This document shows positions 1 to 7,169 of a DNA stretch of 33,194 nt, piece after piece. Made by a program: the position numbers and the translations under genes. Under the pieces are notes generated by a model that saw only the letters and a program-made list of their open reading frames with translations, searched no databases and had not been told where the DNA came from. Source of the stretch: Sphingobium phenoxybenzoativorans (GTDB lineage Bacteria; Pseudomonadota; Alphaproteobacteria; Sphingomonadales; Sphingomonadaceae); NCBI RefSeq assembly GCF_001757355.1, contig NZ_MINO01000042.1, forward strand, positions 1-33,194. The letters are read 5' to 3'. Numbering within the stretch: the stretch's first letter is position 1; every line of letters starts with the position of its first letter.

Positions 1-662
1 GGTACAAGTCCACCCTCTATCATGTCATCACCGCGCCCGAACGGGTGACGGACATCGCCCTGCAGCCGGGCGAGACCCTGGTGTCGGTCGCCAGCGGTGA
101 TACCGCGCGCTGGGTCATCGGCGACACGACCAGCGGATCGGGAGCGGAGAGGCGCACGCATATATTGGCGAAGCCCTTCTCAAGCGGGCTGTCGACGAAC
201 CTCGTCGTCGCGACCGATCGTCGAACCTATCATTTGACTCTCAGCAGCACCGGGAAAACGGCCATGGCGGCTTTGTCCTGGACCTATCCGCAAGACGCTT
301 TGCTAGCCTTGAAGCGGGCGGCCGCTGAGACTGCCGCTGGGCAACCGGTAGCAACCGGTATCGCAGTCGACGACCTGCACTTCAATTATGTTCTGACGGG
401 CGACCGGCCAGCATGGCGGCCGCTTCGCGCCTTCGACGATGGCCGTCAGACCTTTGTCGAGTTCCCGGCAACCCTCGCTGTCGGCGAAGCGCCGCCCATC
501 TTCCTGCTCGATACCAAGGGCGAGGCTCAGCTTGTCAACTACCGGGTCAAGGGCCGCTTCTATATTGTCGACCGGATTTTCGATGTCGCTGAACTGCGGC
601 TTGGTACGAAGCGCCAGCAGGTCGTGCGGATCAGAAGGGTGTGGGAGGGGAAGGGCCTATGA
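1..662 (+). CDS. trbG: TrbG/VirB9-family conjugal transfer protein (5' end outside window)
   Basis: C-terminal two thirds of a TrbG/VirB9 protein, an outer-membrane-core component of the type IV secretion channel used for conjugation. The frame is open to the window edge: codons from position 3 read YKSTLYHVITAPERVTDI, which runs into the typical TrbG stretch VTDIALQPGE. The GTG at 45 is therefore internal and the true start lies upstream. The C-terminal half carries the VirB9-like beta-rich domain (LHFNYVLTGD, then RPLRAFDDGRQTFVEFP, then VNYRVKGRFYIVDRIFDVAELRLG). Its TGA at 660-662 overlaps the ATG of trbI at 659, so the two are translationally coupled, as expected at the end of a trb operon. 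The missing N-terminus is due only to the window cut. The family call is from remembered family sequence. Confidence 0.9.
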   Translation, partial: YKSTLYHVITAPERVTDIALQPGETLVSVASGDTARWVIGDTTSGSGAERRTHILAKPFSSGLSTNLVVATDRRTYHLTLSSTGKTAMAALSWTYPQDALLALKRAAAETAAGQPVATGIAVDDLHFNYVLTGDRPAWRPLRAFDDGRQTFVEFPATLAVGEAPPIFLLDTKGEAQLVNYRVKGRFYIVDRIFDVAELRLGTKRQQVVRIRRVWEGKGL

Positions 663-1891
663 CCGCCGACACCGAAATCCTGCCGGCTGAGGAAGCGGGA
701 GCACCGCCAAAGAAGGCTGATCCTGAAACTCTTGCGCTCCGGGCGCAGCCTGCTCGGGCTATTCGCTTCAATAAGAAGGCTATCATCGGCTTGGCCGCCG
801 CCGGATCCGTCGGTCTGGCTGGCGTGGGCGCGATGGCTTTTTGGCGCGCCTCTGATCATCGCAGCACCCGGGACGAGAATCCGTCCACTGCCGCCAAGGC
901 GCCTGCTGATGCCATAAGCGGTTTACCCGCAACTTATGGCGATGCGCCCAAGCTTGGCCCCCCGTTGCCGGGCGATCTTGGCCGGCCGATCCTGGAGCAC
1001 CAACGAGCCATGGCGCGGGAAGGGCGAGAGGGCGGCTTGGCGCCAAACGAACAGGTAAGCCGAGAAGCCCAAGCGGCACTGAACGAACAGGACCGTCGGG
1101 AGGCGGAACTCAAGGCTGCCCGTGAATCGGGTTTGATGGCGCAAACCGGGGCGAGGACCTCGATACCCTTTTATAATGAGGCGACGCAGGCGTTGCCTGC
1201 TGCCGATGACGGCACACAAATCGCGCTGGATGCGGACCGCGATCCAAACGCCCAGCAGCGCAAGGCCGACTTCATGGCGGCAACCGTCAAGGGTGGGGAT
1301 ATAAACCCGCACCAGATGAAGTCCGCATCGTCGCCAAACATGCTGTTCGCAGGGAGCGTGATTTCGGCGAGCCTTATCACCGGACTGCGCTCCGATCTGC
1401 CGGGTCTGGTCACCGCGCAGGTGACCGAGCGTGTGTATGACAGCGCCACGGGAACCATCCTCTTGGTGCCGCAGGGCGCTCGCCTCATCGGCACCTATGA
1501 CAGCGTCATTGCGTTCGGGCAGAGCCGGGCGCTGATCGTCTGGCAGCGGATCATCTTCCCCGATGGGCGTTCGCTGCAGCTTGACAACGTCCCGGCTACG
1601 GACACTTCTGGCTATACTGGGCTCGCTGACAAGGTCGATTTTCACACCTGGTCGCTGCTTAAGGGCGTTGCCATCTCCACTATGCTGAGCGTGGGAGCAA
1701 ATCTGACCTTTTCAGGCGAGGGCGATCTTGTTCAAGCGATCCGGGAATCGACGCAGCAGAATGTGTCGCGTGCCGGCGATCAGATCATATCGCGCAATCT
1801 TGGCGTTCAACCCACGATCACGATCCGGCCAGGGGCGCCAGTTCGGCTAATTGTGCACCGCGATCTCTTGCTAGCCCCATGGAAGGAGTAA
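659..1891 (+). CDS. trbI: TrbI/VirB10-family conjugal transfer protein
   Basis: VirB10-type inner-to-outer membrane bridging protein of the conjugative type IV secretion system, 410 aa. It has a short cytoplasmic N-terminus, one membrane segment at about residues 41-60, a hydrophilic Ala/Glu/Arg-rich periplasmic linker (roughly 80-190), and a C-terminal VirB10 barrel domain. That domain contains ITGLRSDLPGLVTAQVTERVYDS, VPQGARLIGTYDS and WQRIIFPDG, the classic TrbI core. An upstream in-frame GTG at 641 exists, but ATG 659 overlaps the trbG stop and has GGAGGGG about 8 nt ahead, so 659 is preferred. The protein looks complete. Confidence 0.92.
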   Translation: MTADTEILPAEEAGAPPKKADPETLALRAQPARAIRFNKKAIIGLAAAGSVGLAGVGAMAFWRASDHRSTRDENPSTAAKAPADAISGLPATYGDAPKLGPPLPGDLGRPILEHQRAMAREGREGGLAPNEQVSREAQAALNEQDRREAELKAARESGLMAQTGARTSIPFYNEATQALPAADDGTQIALDADRDPNAQQRKADFMAATVKGGDINPHQMKSASSPNMLFAGSVISASLITGLRSDLPGLVTAQVTERVYDSATGTILLVPQGARLIGTYDSVIAFGQSRALIVWQRIIFPDGRSLQLDNVPATDTSGYTGLADKVDFHTWSLLKGVAISTMLSVGANLTFSGEGDLVQAIRESTQQNVSRAGDQIISRNLGVQPTITIRPGAPVRLIVHRDLLLAPWKE

Positions 1892-1896
1892 GCCCC

Positions 1897-2115
1897 ATGC
1901 CTGACATCAAATTAGCCCGTATTCCGGACCGGACGCCGGTTAAACTCACCCTCTCGATCACGCCAGATTTGAACCAGGCACTTCATGATTATGCCGCTCT
2001 CTATGCAGTCACATATGGCCGTCAGGAACATATGGTGGACCTCGTTCCAGCTATGCTCCGCTCGTTTTTGGACAGCGATAAGGCCTTCATTCGCTATCGC
2101 CAGGCGGGAAACTGA
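1897..2115 (+). CDS. DUF2274 family small protein, trb-operon associated
   Basis: 72-aa protein with the start MPDIKLARIPDRTPVKLTLS, which matches the DUF2274 proteins that follow trbI in Tn4371-like elements and alphaproteobacterial plasmids. Its function is unknown. It is soluble, with a probable helical centre (DLNQALHDYAALYAV) and a C-terminal helix ending in LDSDKAFIRYRQAG, and may be a ribbon-helix-helix-like DNA or protein binder. ATG 1897 is chosen over ATG 1879 because GGAAGGAG sits just upstream of it, and 1879 lies inside trbI. It begins 5 nt after the trbI stop, so it is part of the same transcript. Confidence 0.8.
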   Translation: MPDIKLARIPDRTPVKLTLSITPDLNQALHDYAALYAVTYGRQEHMVDLVPAMLRSFLDSDKAFIRYRQAGN

Positions 2116-2118
2116 GCC

Positions 2119-2367
2119 ATGGGCAAGCACTTGAAAGCTCGAAAAAAGCAGAACAAGCGTCCGCGATTTGCGGATGCATCCTTAATAAGCGTCAGGATCG
2201 CGGACGCTGTCAAAATCACCGGAATAAGCCGGACCAAGCTCTATAGCTTGATCAACGATGGCTCCATTCCATCCTCAAAGGTCGGGAGAGCAACACTGCT
2301 AATGGTCGATGATCTGCGGGCTTACGTAAACGCCTCGCAGCGCACAGGCATCGGAAAACTCGACTGA
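2119..2367 (+). CDS. Excisionase/MerR-like helix-turn-helix protein
   Basis: 82-aa basic protein. After a Lys/Arg-rich N-terminus (about residues 1-17) comes an excisionase-family HTH_17 domain at about 25-75: ISVRIADAVKITGISRTKLYSLINDGSIPSSKVGRATLLMVDDLRAYV. This is the usual pattern of A-x-TG(I/V)S-x-x-x-LY-x-L-I-x-x-G-x-(I/L)P followed by a basic wing. Such proteins act as recombination directionality factors (Xis) or small regulators in integrative elements. It starts 3 nt after the DUF2274 stop, at the element's tRNA-proximal end, a fitting place for Xis. Whether it is a true Xis or a transcriptional regulator cannot be told from sequence. Confidence 0.78.
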   Translation: MGKHLKARKKQNKRPRFADASLISVRIADAVKITGISRTKLYSLINDGSIPSSKVGRATLLMVDDLRAYVNASQRTGIGKLD

Positions 2368-2395
2368 ATTTCCTGATCGGGGGTCTCCTAGGCAG

Positions 2396-2416
2396 TTGAA
2401 GTGCCTTCAATTGAAG
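2396..2416. promoter_or_regulatory. Overlapping TTGAAG/CTTCAA dyads, candidate operator
   Basis: TTGAAG (2396-2401), tgc, CTTCAA (2405-2410), TTGAAG (2411-2416). These form two nested palindromes: a 6-bp inverted repeat with a 3-nt spacer and a perfect 12-bp palindrome. They are followed by TTTTAG (2417-2422) and CTAAAA (2438-2443), which can pair as a weak outer stem. The array lies between the HTH gene and the HEPN-like gene. A binding site for the upstream HTH protein, or a promoter operator for the HEPN/sigma-4 pair, is inferred. Confidence 0.4.
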
Positions 2417-2543
2417 TTTTAGCGGCTTGGCAGTCGCCTAAAAATCTCTCTTTCTAAGTGAACCGGTGACGCGGAAGCGGTAGATCCCTCAATCTACGGT
2501 TCTGTTGCTCCAGGATGGTTCCAGCAGAATGGGGGTCAACAGA

Positions 2544-2912
2544 ATGCGCGACACCGAATTGGCCGAAGCCTTTCTTTCGAATGCCTATGGCTTCCTTAAG
2601 GCTGATCTGGCCTCGCTCGCGATATCGCTTGAGCTTGGCTTGAAATCTTACCTTCTCCATCGCGGCTACGCCGATGAATGGAATTCCCATCACATTCGCC
2701 ACGATTTGCGCATGGCGTACGATATTGCTGTCGAAGAAGAGTTTGGCGGCGTCACGCCAGCCCTGGAGGCGTTGATCGATGCCTTCAGCCCAATTTACAG
2801 CGAGCTTCATCTGGATCGCTGTTTGCTGGCCGCTGAAGCCCCGCTGATCATGATAGCCAGAGAAGCCACGTGCTCGATGCTGGACGAAATCAGTGCCGCT
2901 ATCCATCAATGA
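2544..2912 (+). CDS. HEPN-like domain protein
   Basis: 122-aa all-helical protein. Residues 5-60 follow the HEPN pattern: a first helix (LAEAFLSNAYGFLKADL), a second with the A-x-E-x-x-x-K core (ASLAISLELGLKSYLLHRG), then HHIRHDLRMAYDIA, the H-D-L motif of HEPN proteins. Many HEPN proteins are RNases of toxin or defence systems with an R-x(4-6)-H motif. I see no clear R-x(4-6)-H here, so this may be a non-catalytic or divergent member. ATG 2544 is preferred because GGGGG lies 8 nt upstream; in-frame TTG 2505 and ATG 2529 are alternatives. The 3' end overlaps the next gene by 20 nt. It is cargo at the element end, and its function is unknown. Confidence 0.6.
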   Translation: MRDTELAEAFLSNAYGFLKADLASLAISLELGLKSYLLHRGYADEWNSHHIRHDLRMAYDIAVEEEFGGVTPALEALIDAFSPIYSELHLDRCLLAAEAPLIMIAREATCSMLDEISAAIHQ

Positions 2913-3078
2913 GGCACTTGCGGCGCTGCCGCAGCCACAACGCGTCATATTCCTTCTGCATGCCTGGCATGGCTTGTCTTATGATCACATCGCGTTTTGC
3001 CTCAAACTCGAAGTCTACCAAGTCGAGCAATCGCTAGCCGGTGCGCTGCGCGCTTTGAGCACCATTATCGATTCGTAA
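2893..3078 (+). CDS. Stand-alone sigma-70 region 4-like protein
   Basis: 61-aa protein that is almost only a sigma region 4 / LuxR-like helix-turn-helix: ALAALPQPQRVIFLLHAWHG, then LSYDHIAFCLKLEVYQVEQSLAGALRAL. This matches the ECF-sigma pattern (LP-x-x-x-R-x-x-F-L-L, then GLSY-x-x-I-A, then V-x-x-x-L-x-x-A-L-x-x-L). Region 2 is absent, so it is not a functional sigma factor by itself. A role as DNA-binding regulator, anti-sigma-like decoy or RNAP-associated accessory is inference. The GTG start at 2893 lies 20 nt inside the HEPN-like gene in another frame, which implies coupled translation. I see no ATG alternative that keeps the first helix. Confidence 0.6.
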   Translation: MPLSINEALAALPQPQRVIFLLHAWHGLSYDHIAFCLKLEVYQVEQSLAGALRALSTIIDS

Positions 3079-3243
3079 GCTCTCGGACGATTCTCACCTT
3101 GCCGATTGGCCATCGGCTGAAGCCATAAACCTATCCCTTAAAATCGGCAAATATGTCCCGACGAGTACGGCTGCGTGCCATTCCGTTTATTGATGATTTA
3201 TTGATGACGAAGCTGAAATTGACTTCTAAGTCATTGATTGCGT
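3079..3243. other. Predicted element end / att-proximal region
   Basis: This non-coding stretch separates the last element gene from the 3' end of tRNA-Glu. It is AT-richer than its surroundings and contains an exact 11-bp tandem repeat, TTTATTGATGA (3186-3196 and 3197-3207), followed by further TTGATT-type words up to 3239. Tandem AT-rich repeats next to a tRNA 3' end are what one expects of integrase arm or Xis sites. That role is inferred, since the matching att copy is outside the window. Confidence 0.45.
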
Positions 3244-3319
3244 TGGTGACCCCTACGGGAATCGAACCCGTGTTTCAGCCGTGAAAGGGCCGCGTCCTAG
3301 ACCGCTAGACGAAGGGGCC
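3244..3319 (-). tRNA. tRNA-Glu(UUC)
   Basis: The reverse strand folds as a complete 76-nt tRNA with encoded CCA. The acceptor stem is GGCCCCT/AGGGGTC (one G-U), the anticodon loop is CTTTCAC with anticodon TTC, and the T-arm carries GGTTCGATTCC. The CCA end is at 3244-3246. The gene is intact, and its 3' end faces the conjugative element, making it the probable attachment site. Confidence 0.97.
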
Positions 3320-3358
3320 ACGGTAGCAGTTTGGACTGCATTGCCGGAGGCGAGGGCG

Positions 3359-3387
3359 GCATTAGGGGCTTGGGCCAAGGCGGTCAA
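3359..3387 (-). promoter_or_regulatory. Candidate promoter of tRNA-Glu
   Basis: On the reverse strand, TTGACC (3387-3382) is followed after 17 nt by TAATGC (3364-3359), about 40 nt upstream of the mature tRNA 5' end at 3319. The -35 matches 5 of 6 consensus bases and the -10 is weak. Confidence 0.4.
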
Positions 3388-3442
3388 CCCCCGACACGCC
3401 ATGAAATGATGTTAGGCCATCGTCATTGGTAACCGCCCCTAT

Positions 3443-5209
3443 TTAATTGATCCAGGCCGCGTCCTCCAGATGTAGTTCCGCCGCTGGCCGGGCGCCCCAA
3501 TCATCGATTTTGGCGCGTCCCGCGACCCACAGCCGCCGGTCAGGCCCTGCGCCCAGCAATGCTTGACCCAGCGGCGTTTCTGACTGGCGGAAAGCAATGG
3601 CCTTGATTGATCGGCCATCATCGCCCGACAGGATGACCCGGACATGGCCATTACCCACAATGTCCGCTTTGATGATCCGCATTGGGCCGGCTGCGATGCG
3701 CGGCGCGGGCCAGCCAGTGCCATAGGGACCGCCTTCGTCGATGGCGTGGACGAAATCGGGGTTGATCCCGCCTGGGTTCAGCACTGCGTCGATCAGCAGC
3801 GCGCGGCCTTCGGTGGCTCTCGCAACGTCAGACGCCAACCGTTCGTCGAGAAAATCGGCAAGAGCGTCCACCTTGTCTGCGGCGACCGTCAGTCCTGCAG
3901 CCATGCTATGGCCGCCACCCACCGTCAGAAGTCCGCTCTCCTTGGCGGCGAGCACCGCTGCGCCAAGATCGACGCCTGTAACCGAGCGGCCAGACCCTTT
4001 GCCTATGCCATCAGAATCGAGAGCGATGACGATGGCTGGGCGGCCGAGTTTTTCTTTCATGCGCCCGGCGACGATGCCAATGACGCCGGGATGCCAGCCT
4101 TTACCGGCGATTACCGCCACGGCTCGGTTATGCTGGGCGGCGGACAGGGCCTCTGCGTCCGCCTGCACCTGCCCCTCGATCGCGCGCCGCTCCTCATTCA
4201 GCCGGTCAAGCTCCTCGGCGATCTCACGCGCTTCGCCGGGATCTTCCGTGGTCAGCAGGCGGACGCCGAGGTCGGACTTCCCTACGCGCCCGCCAGCATT
4301 TATTCTTGGTCCCAGAGCGAAACCAAGATCGTGGCATAGGGGCGCGCGATTGAGACGGCTTGCCTCTATCAGCGCGGACAAGCCAATATTGCGCCGCTGC
4401 GCCATCACCTTCAGTCCCTGCGCCACGAAAGCGCGGTTGAGGCCGCGAAGCTGCGCCACGTCCGCCACCGTGCCCAGCGCCACGAGATCGAGCAAGTCGA
4501 TCAGCCGCGGCTCCGGGCGACTGTTGAACCATCCCCGTTGCCTCAATGTCCGGATGAGCGCCGCGCCCAATAGAAAAGCCACGCCTACAGCCGCCAGATG
4601 ACCATGTGCTGCGCCTTCGTTGCTTTCGTCGAGGCGATTTGGATTGACCAGCGCATAGGCGGAGGGAAGGGTTGCCGCGCATTTGTGATGATCGACGACC
4701 ACCACATCCAGCCCGGCGGTATGCGCCATTTCCAGCGCCTCGAAAGCCTGCGCGCCGCAATCCACCGTCACGACCAGCGTCGATCCTTCAGAAGCGAGCC
4801 TGACCAGCGCCTCGCCCGACGGGCCATAACCCTCCATCAGGCGATCGGGGATGTAGCTGCGTGCTGAAAGCCCCAGTTCGCGAAGGAGTCTGATCAGCAG
4901 TGCCGCGCTTGTTGCGCCATCGACATCATAGTCTCCAAAGATGGTGACGGTCTCGCCCGCCTTCACTGCATCTGCGATCCGCTCGGCAGCGCGATCCATG
5001 TCCTGGAAAATGGCGGGATCGGGCATGAACGACCGAATGGTAGGGCTTCGGTACTGGTCGATCGCGTCCCTGGGGCAGCCACGGGCCAGCAGCAATTGGG
5101 TGATCAAGTCGTCGGGCTGGAAACCGGGATCGCGCCCGTCGGCCCCGCCGCCCCGCCAGTGCCAGGGCTGCCCAAGGATGGACCGTGCGACGTTCAATAT
5201 GGGGGTCAT
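3443..5209 (-). CDS. recJ: Single-stranded-DNA-specific exonuclease RecJ
   Basis: 588-aa 5'-3' ssDNA exonuclease acting in RecF-pathway recombination, mismatch repair and base excision repair in the cytoplasm. DHH-family metal motifs are visible: DYDVDGATSAALL (about 93-105), VTVDCG (about 147-152) and VVVDHHK (about 170-176). The DHHA1 domain follows, with GGHSMAAGLTV at about residue 435-445, and then the C-terminal RecJ OB domain. The length is normal for the family. The start is at ATG 5209, with N-terminus MTPILNVARSILGQPWHWRG. It is divergent from the diguanylate cyclase gene. Nothing suggests damage. Confidence 0.95.
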   Translation of the reverse strand: MTPILNVARSILGQPWHWRGGGADGRDPGFQPDDLITQLLLARGCPRDAIDQYRSPTIRSFMPDPAIFQDMDRAAERIADAVKAGETVTIFGDYDVDGATSAALLIRLLRELGLSARSYIPDRLMEGYGPSGEALVRLASEGSTLVVTVDCGAQAFEALEMAHTAGLDVVVVDHHKCAATLPSAYALVNPNRLDESNEGAAHGHLAAVGVAFLLGAALIRTLRQRGWFNSRPEPRLIDLLDLVALGTVADVAQLRGLNRAFVAQGLKVMAQRRNIGLSALIEASRLNRAPLCHDLGFALGPRINAGGRVGKSDLGVRLLTTEDPGEAREIAEELDRLNEERRAIEGQVQADAEALSAAQHNRAVAVIAGKGWHPGVIGIVAGRMKEKLGRPAIVIALDSDGIGKGSGRSVTGVDLGAAVLAAKESGLLTVGGGHSMAAGLTVAADKVDALADFLDERLASDVARATEGRALLIDAVLNPGGINPDFVHAIDEGGPYGTGWPAPRIAAGPMRIIKADIVGNGHVRVILSGDDGRSIKAIAFRQSETPLGQALLGAGPDRRLWVAGRAKIDDWGARPAAELHLEDAAWIN

Positions 5210-5343
5210 CGTTTCTCGTTAGCGGGTTTCTGCGCGGCAGGGAATCACCGCATTTTTTGCGAAGGGTAACGCGCCATTTACCTGCGCCGTGCAACATGGC
5301 TGTCACGTTATTCAACCCGGACAAGCCAACGCTTCGAACGAAG

Positions 5344-6396
5344 ATGTCTCATCCCGTCTACCCTATCAAACGCCGGACGAGGCCCAAGAATATCCTTTCC
5401 CGGACATTGCCGGATTCCGGGCCGCTTGCCCCTACCGGTAAAGGCAAGGCGACTGATAATCTTATACGCCGTTTAGCTCAGGCCGCCGCGGTTGCGCAGG
5501 AGGATGCCCGCGTCGCGCGTGAGGCGCTCGCCGACGCGCAGCGCCGGTTTGACGTCACTTTCTCTCAGGCGCCCGTGGGTATTGCGCATGTCAGGCCGGA
5601 TGGCGGCTTCCTTACCGTCAATGACCAGTTCGCACGAATCACCGGATATAGCCGGGAGGAATTGCTGAAGGACGGCTTTCAGAAAATAACGCACCCCGAC
5701 GACATCGACGCCGACCTCATCCATTTCCGCCGGCTCCTCAAGGGCGATATCGACCGCTATGTGATGGAGAAGCGTTATCTTCGTCCGGATGGCAGCGTGG
5801 TATGGGTCAACCTGACCGTCGCGCTGGTGCGTGATGCAGCGGGCGAACCTGACTTCTGCGTTTCCGTGATTGAGGATCTATCGGAAATTCGCAAGGCGCA
5901 TGCCGATGCGATGCGCGATCCACTCACCGGTCTTCTTAATCGCCGGGGCTTTGTTGAGCGAGTAAGTCGCGAGATTGCGCGCGCGTCCAAGGCAGGGAGA
6001 TCGCTCGGCACGGCTTATCTCGACTTGGACGGGTTCAAGCGAATCAACGATGTTCAGGGGCATCCGGTGGGCGATGCCTGTCTAATTGAAGTCGCGCGAC
6101 TGTTGGAAACTACGATCCGTCCGGGTGATGTGGTGGCGCGCCTTGGCGGCGATGAATTTGCCATTCTTATGCCCAGTCTTGGAACGGATCATGCACGGGC
6201 GGCAGTCGAGCGCATCCGGGCGGCCCTGGTTGATCTGGGTAAGCTTAAAGAATGGCCTGTCACTGGTAGCTTGGGCGTTCTTACGCTTATGCCGACCAAC
6301 GATACAACGCCGGATCAGTTGATCGCCGGGGCCGACGCAGCGATGTTCCGGGCAAAGCGCGGCGGCAAGAATTGCGTGCGCATGACCGCCGCCTGA
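5344..6396 (+). CDS. PAS-GGDEF diguanylate cyclase
   Basis: About 350 aa. It makes cyclic di-GMP from two GTP. There is a short basic N-terminus and a helical linker (about 40-68, Ala-rich, probably coiled coil). A PAS/PAC domain (about 69-185) contains FSQAPVGIAHVRPDGGFLTV and ITGYSREELLKDGFQKITHPDD. The GGDEF domain (about 192-345) has an intact active site, RLGGDEFAIL (GGDEF at 268-272), and an RPGD I-site exactly five residues before it, so product feedback inhibition is expected. No membrane segment is seen, so it is a cytosolic sensor. Start choice is uncertain: ATG 5344 is used, while ATG 5296 and ATG 5185 (inside recJ) are in frame. No EAL domain or partner regulator is adjacent. Confidence 0.9.
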   Translation: MSHPVYPIKRRTRPKNILSRTLPDSGPLAPTGKGKATDNLIRRLAQAAAVAQEDARVAREALADAQRRFDVTFSQAPVGIAHVRPDGGFLTVNDQFARITGYSREELLKDGFQKITHPDDIDADLIHFRRLLKGDIDRYVMEKRYLRPDGSVVWVNLTVALVRDAAGEPDFCVSVIEDLSEIRKAHADAMRDPLTGLLNRRGFVERVSREIARASKAGRSLGTAYLDLDGFKRINDVQGHPVGDACLIEVARLLETTIRPGDVVARLGGDEFAILMPSLGTDHARAAVERIRAALVDLGKLKEWPVTGSLGVLTLMPTNDTTPDQLIAGADAAMFRAKRGGKNCVRMTAA

Positions 6397-6755
6397 CGGG
6401 TGACAAGCCTCAGATCGCCATGGGCATATCCGGGGTTCGCGCGCAGCCTACTCATGTCGCGCATCGGCGGTGCACCGAATGTGCGGCTATATTCCCGGCT
6501 GAACTGGGAAGGGCTGTCATAGCCCACTCGGAATCCGGCGTCCGCTGCGTCGATATGACCAGAGAGCATCAGCCAGCGGGCCTCCTGCAGCCGGAGCTGC
6601 ATCTGATATTGCAACGGGCTCTTTGCACTCATCGCCTTGAAATGCTGGTGAAAGCTGCTCAGGCTCATTCCGGCCTGTCCTGCGAGGTGAGTGGCGCTGA
6701 ACGGCGTATTGAAATGCTCTTTCAGCCAGCCGATGACCCGTCCGATCTGTTCCAA
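6315..6755 (-). pseudogene. Truncated AraC-family regulator (C-terminal HTH domain only)
   Basis: The frame encodes the DNA-binding half of an AraC_N-type regulator: [43 protein letters not shown], then GFRVGYDSPSQFSREYSRTF. Both HTH motifs are intact, but the N-terminal cupin-like domain (about 150 residues in this family) is missing. The reading frame begins only at a TTG at 6755, right where sequence of a different gene on the other strand begins. The 3' part overlaps the diguanylate cyclase gene by 82 nt and encodes a tail (after MRDMSRLR) that does not look like the family's usual end. The natural stop may also be lost. Best explained as one side of a deletion scar. Confidence 0.75.
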
Positions 6756-7067
6756 CGGGACCGGATGATCGACGTCATATCAAGGGCGTCCTTTACGGCA
6801 TTGCTGCCGCCCTGCCGCGCATGAAGGCGCAAGGCGCCGGTCAGTTCGTGAACCTGTCGTCCATAGGCGGCCATCTCGCCTGGCGTTGTGGAATCAGAGA
6901 TGGCGGATACGATCACTGATGGTGGCGCTGCAGCCGCGATGGTTGATTATCGCGCTATCGCCATCAAGCCGGACGCTATCGCCCGCTCTATCGCCTTTGC
7001 CATTGGCCAGCCCGCCGATGTCGATGTGAATGAGTTGATCGTGCGGCCGACACGCACGGTTGATTGA
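6756..7067 (+). pseudogene. Broken short-chain dehydrogenase/reductase (SDR) remnant
   Basis: Three pieces of an SDR lie in order but in different frames. DRMIDV is at about 6759-6776 (ATG 6765). [16 protein letters not shown], then [14 protein letters not shown], runs to about 6873. [16 protein letters not shown] through to IGQPADVDVNELIVRPTRTVD follows, with TGA at 7065-7067. A single-base deletion near 6777-6781 shifts frame after DV. A larger deletion near 6872-6882 removed the region with the catalytic Y-x-x-x-K and again shifted frame. The N-terminal TG-x-x-x-G-x-G cofactor site is absent because the gene is cut at about 6756 against the AraC remnant. It is not translatable as one protein. 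AraC_N regulators commonly sit divergent from such SDR genes, so both remnants probably come from one ancestral pair. Confidence 0.8.
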
Positions 7068-7078
7068 TGTCGCATCCG

Positions 7079-7117
7079 GCAACAGGGCAGGGCGATCGAC
7101 GTTCCTTGCCCTGTTGC
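7079..7117. terminator. Inverted repeat after the SDR remnant
   Basis: GCAACAGGGCAGG (7079-7091) pairs with CCTTGCCCTGTTGC (7104-7117) with one bulge and a loop of about 12 nt, just 12 nt after the remnant's stop. It is a stable hairpin but has no T tract on either side. It is probably the old terminator of the SDR gene, or a regulatory hairpin ahead of the ABC genes. Confidence 0.4.
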
Positions 7118-7169
7118 AATGCCGTGGCGCAATCCTACCTTTGCGTTTCAGCGACAGGGGGTACGCCGC

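Noticed and set aside
3644..4601. Plus-strand frames inside recJ
   Set aside because: No family resemblance; they overlap the full, motif-complete recJ on the other strand.
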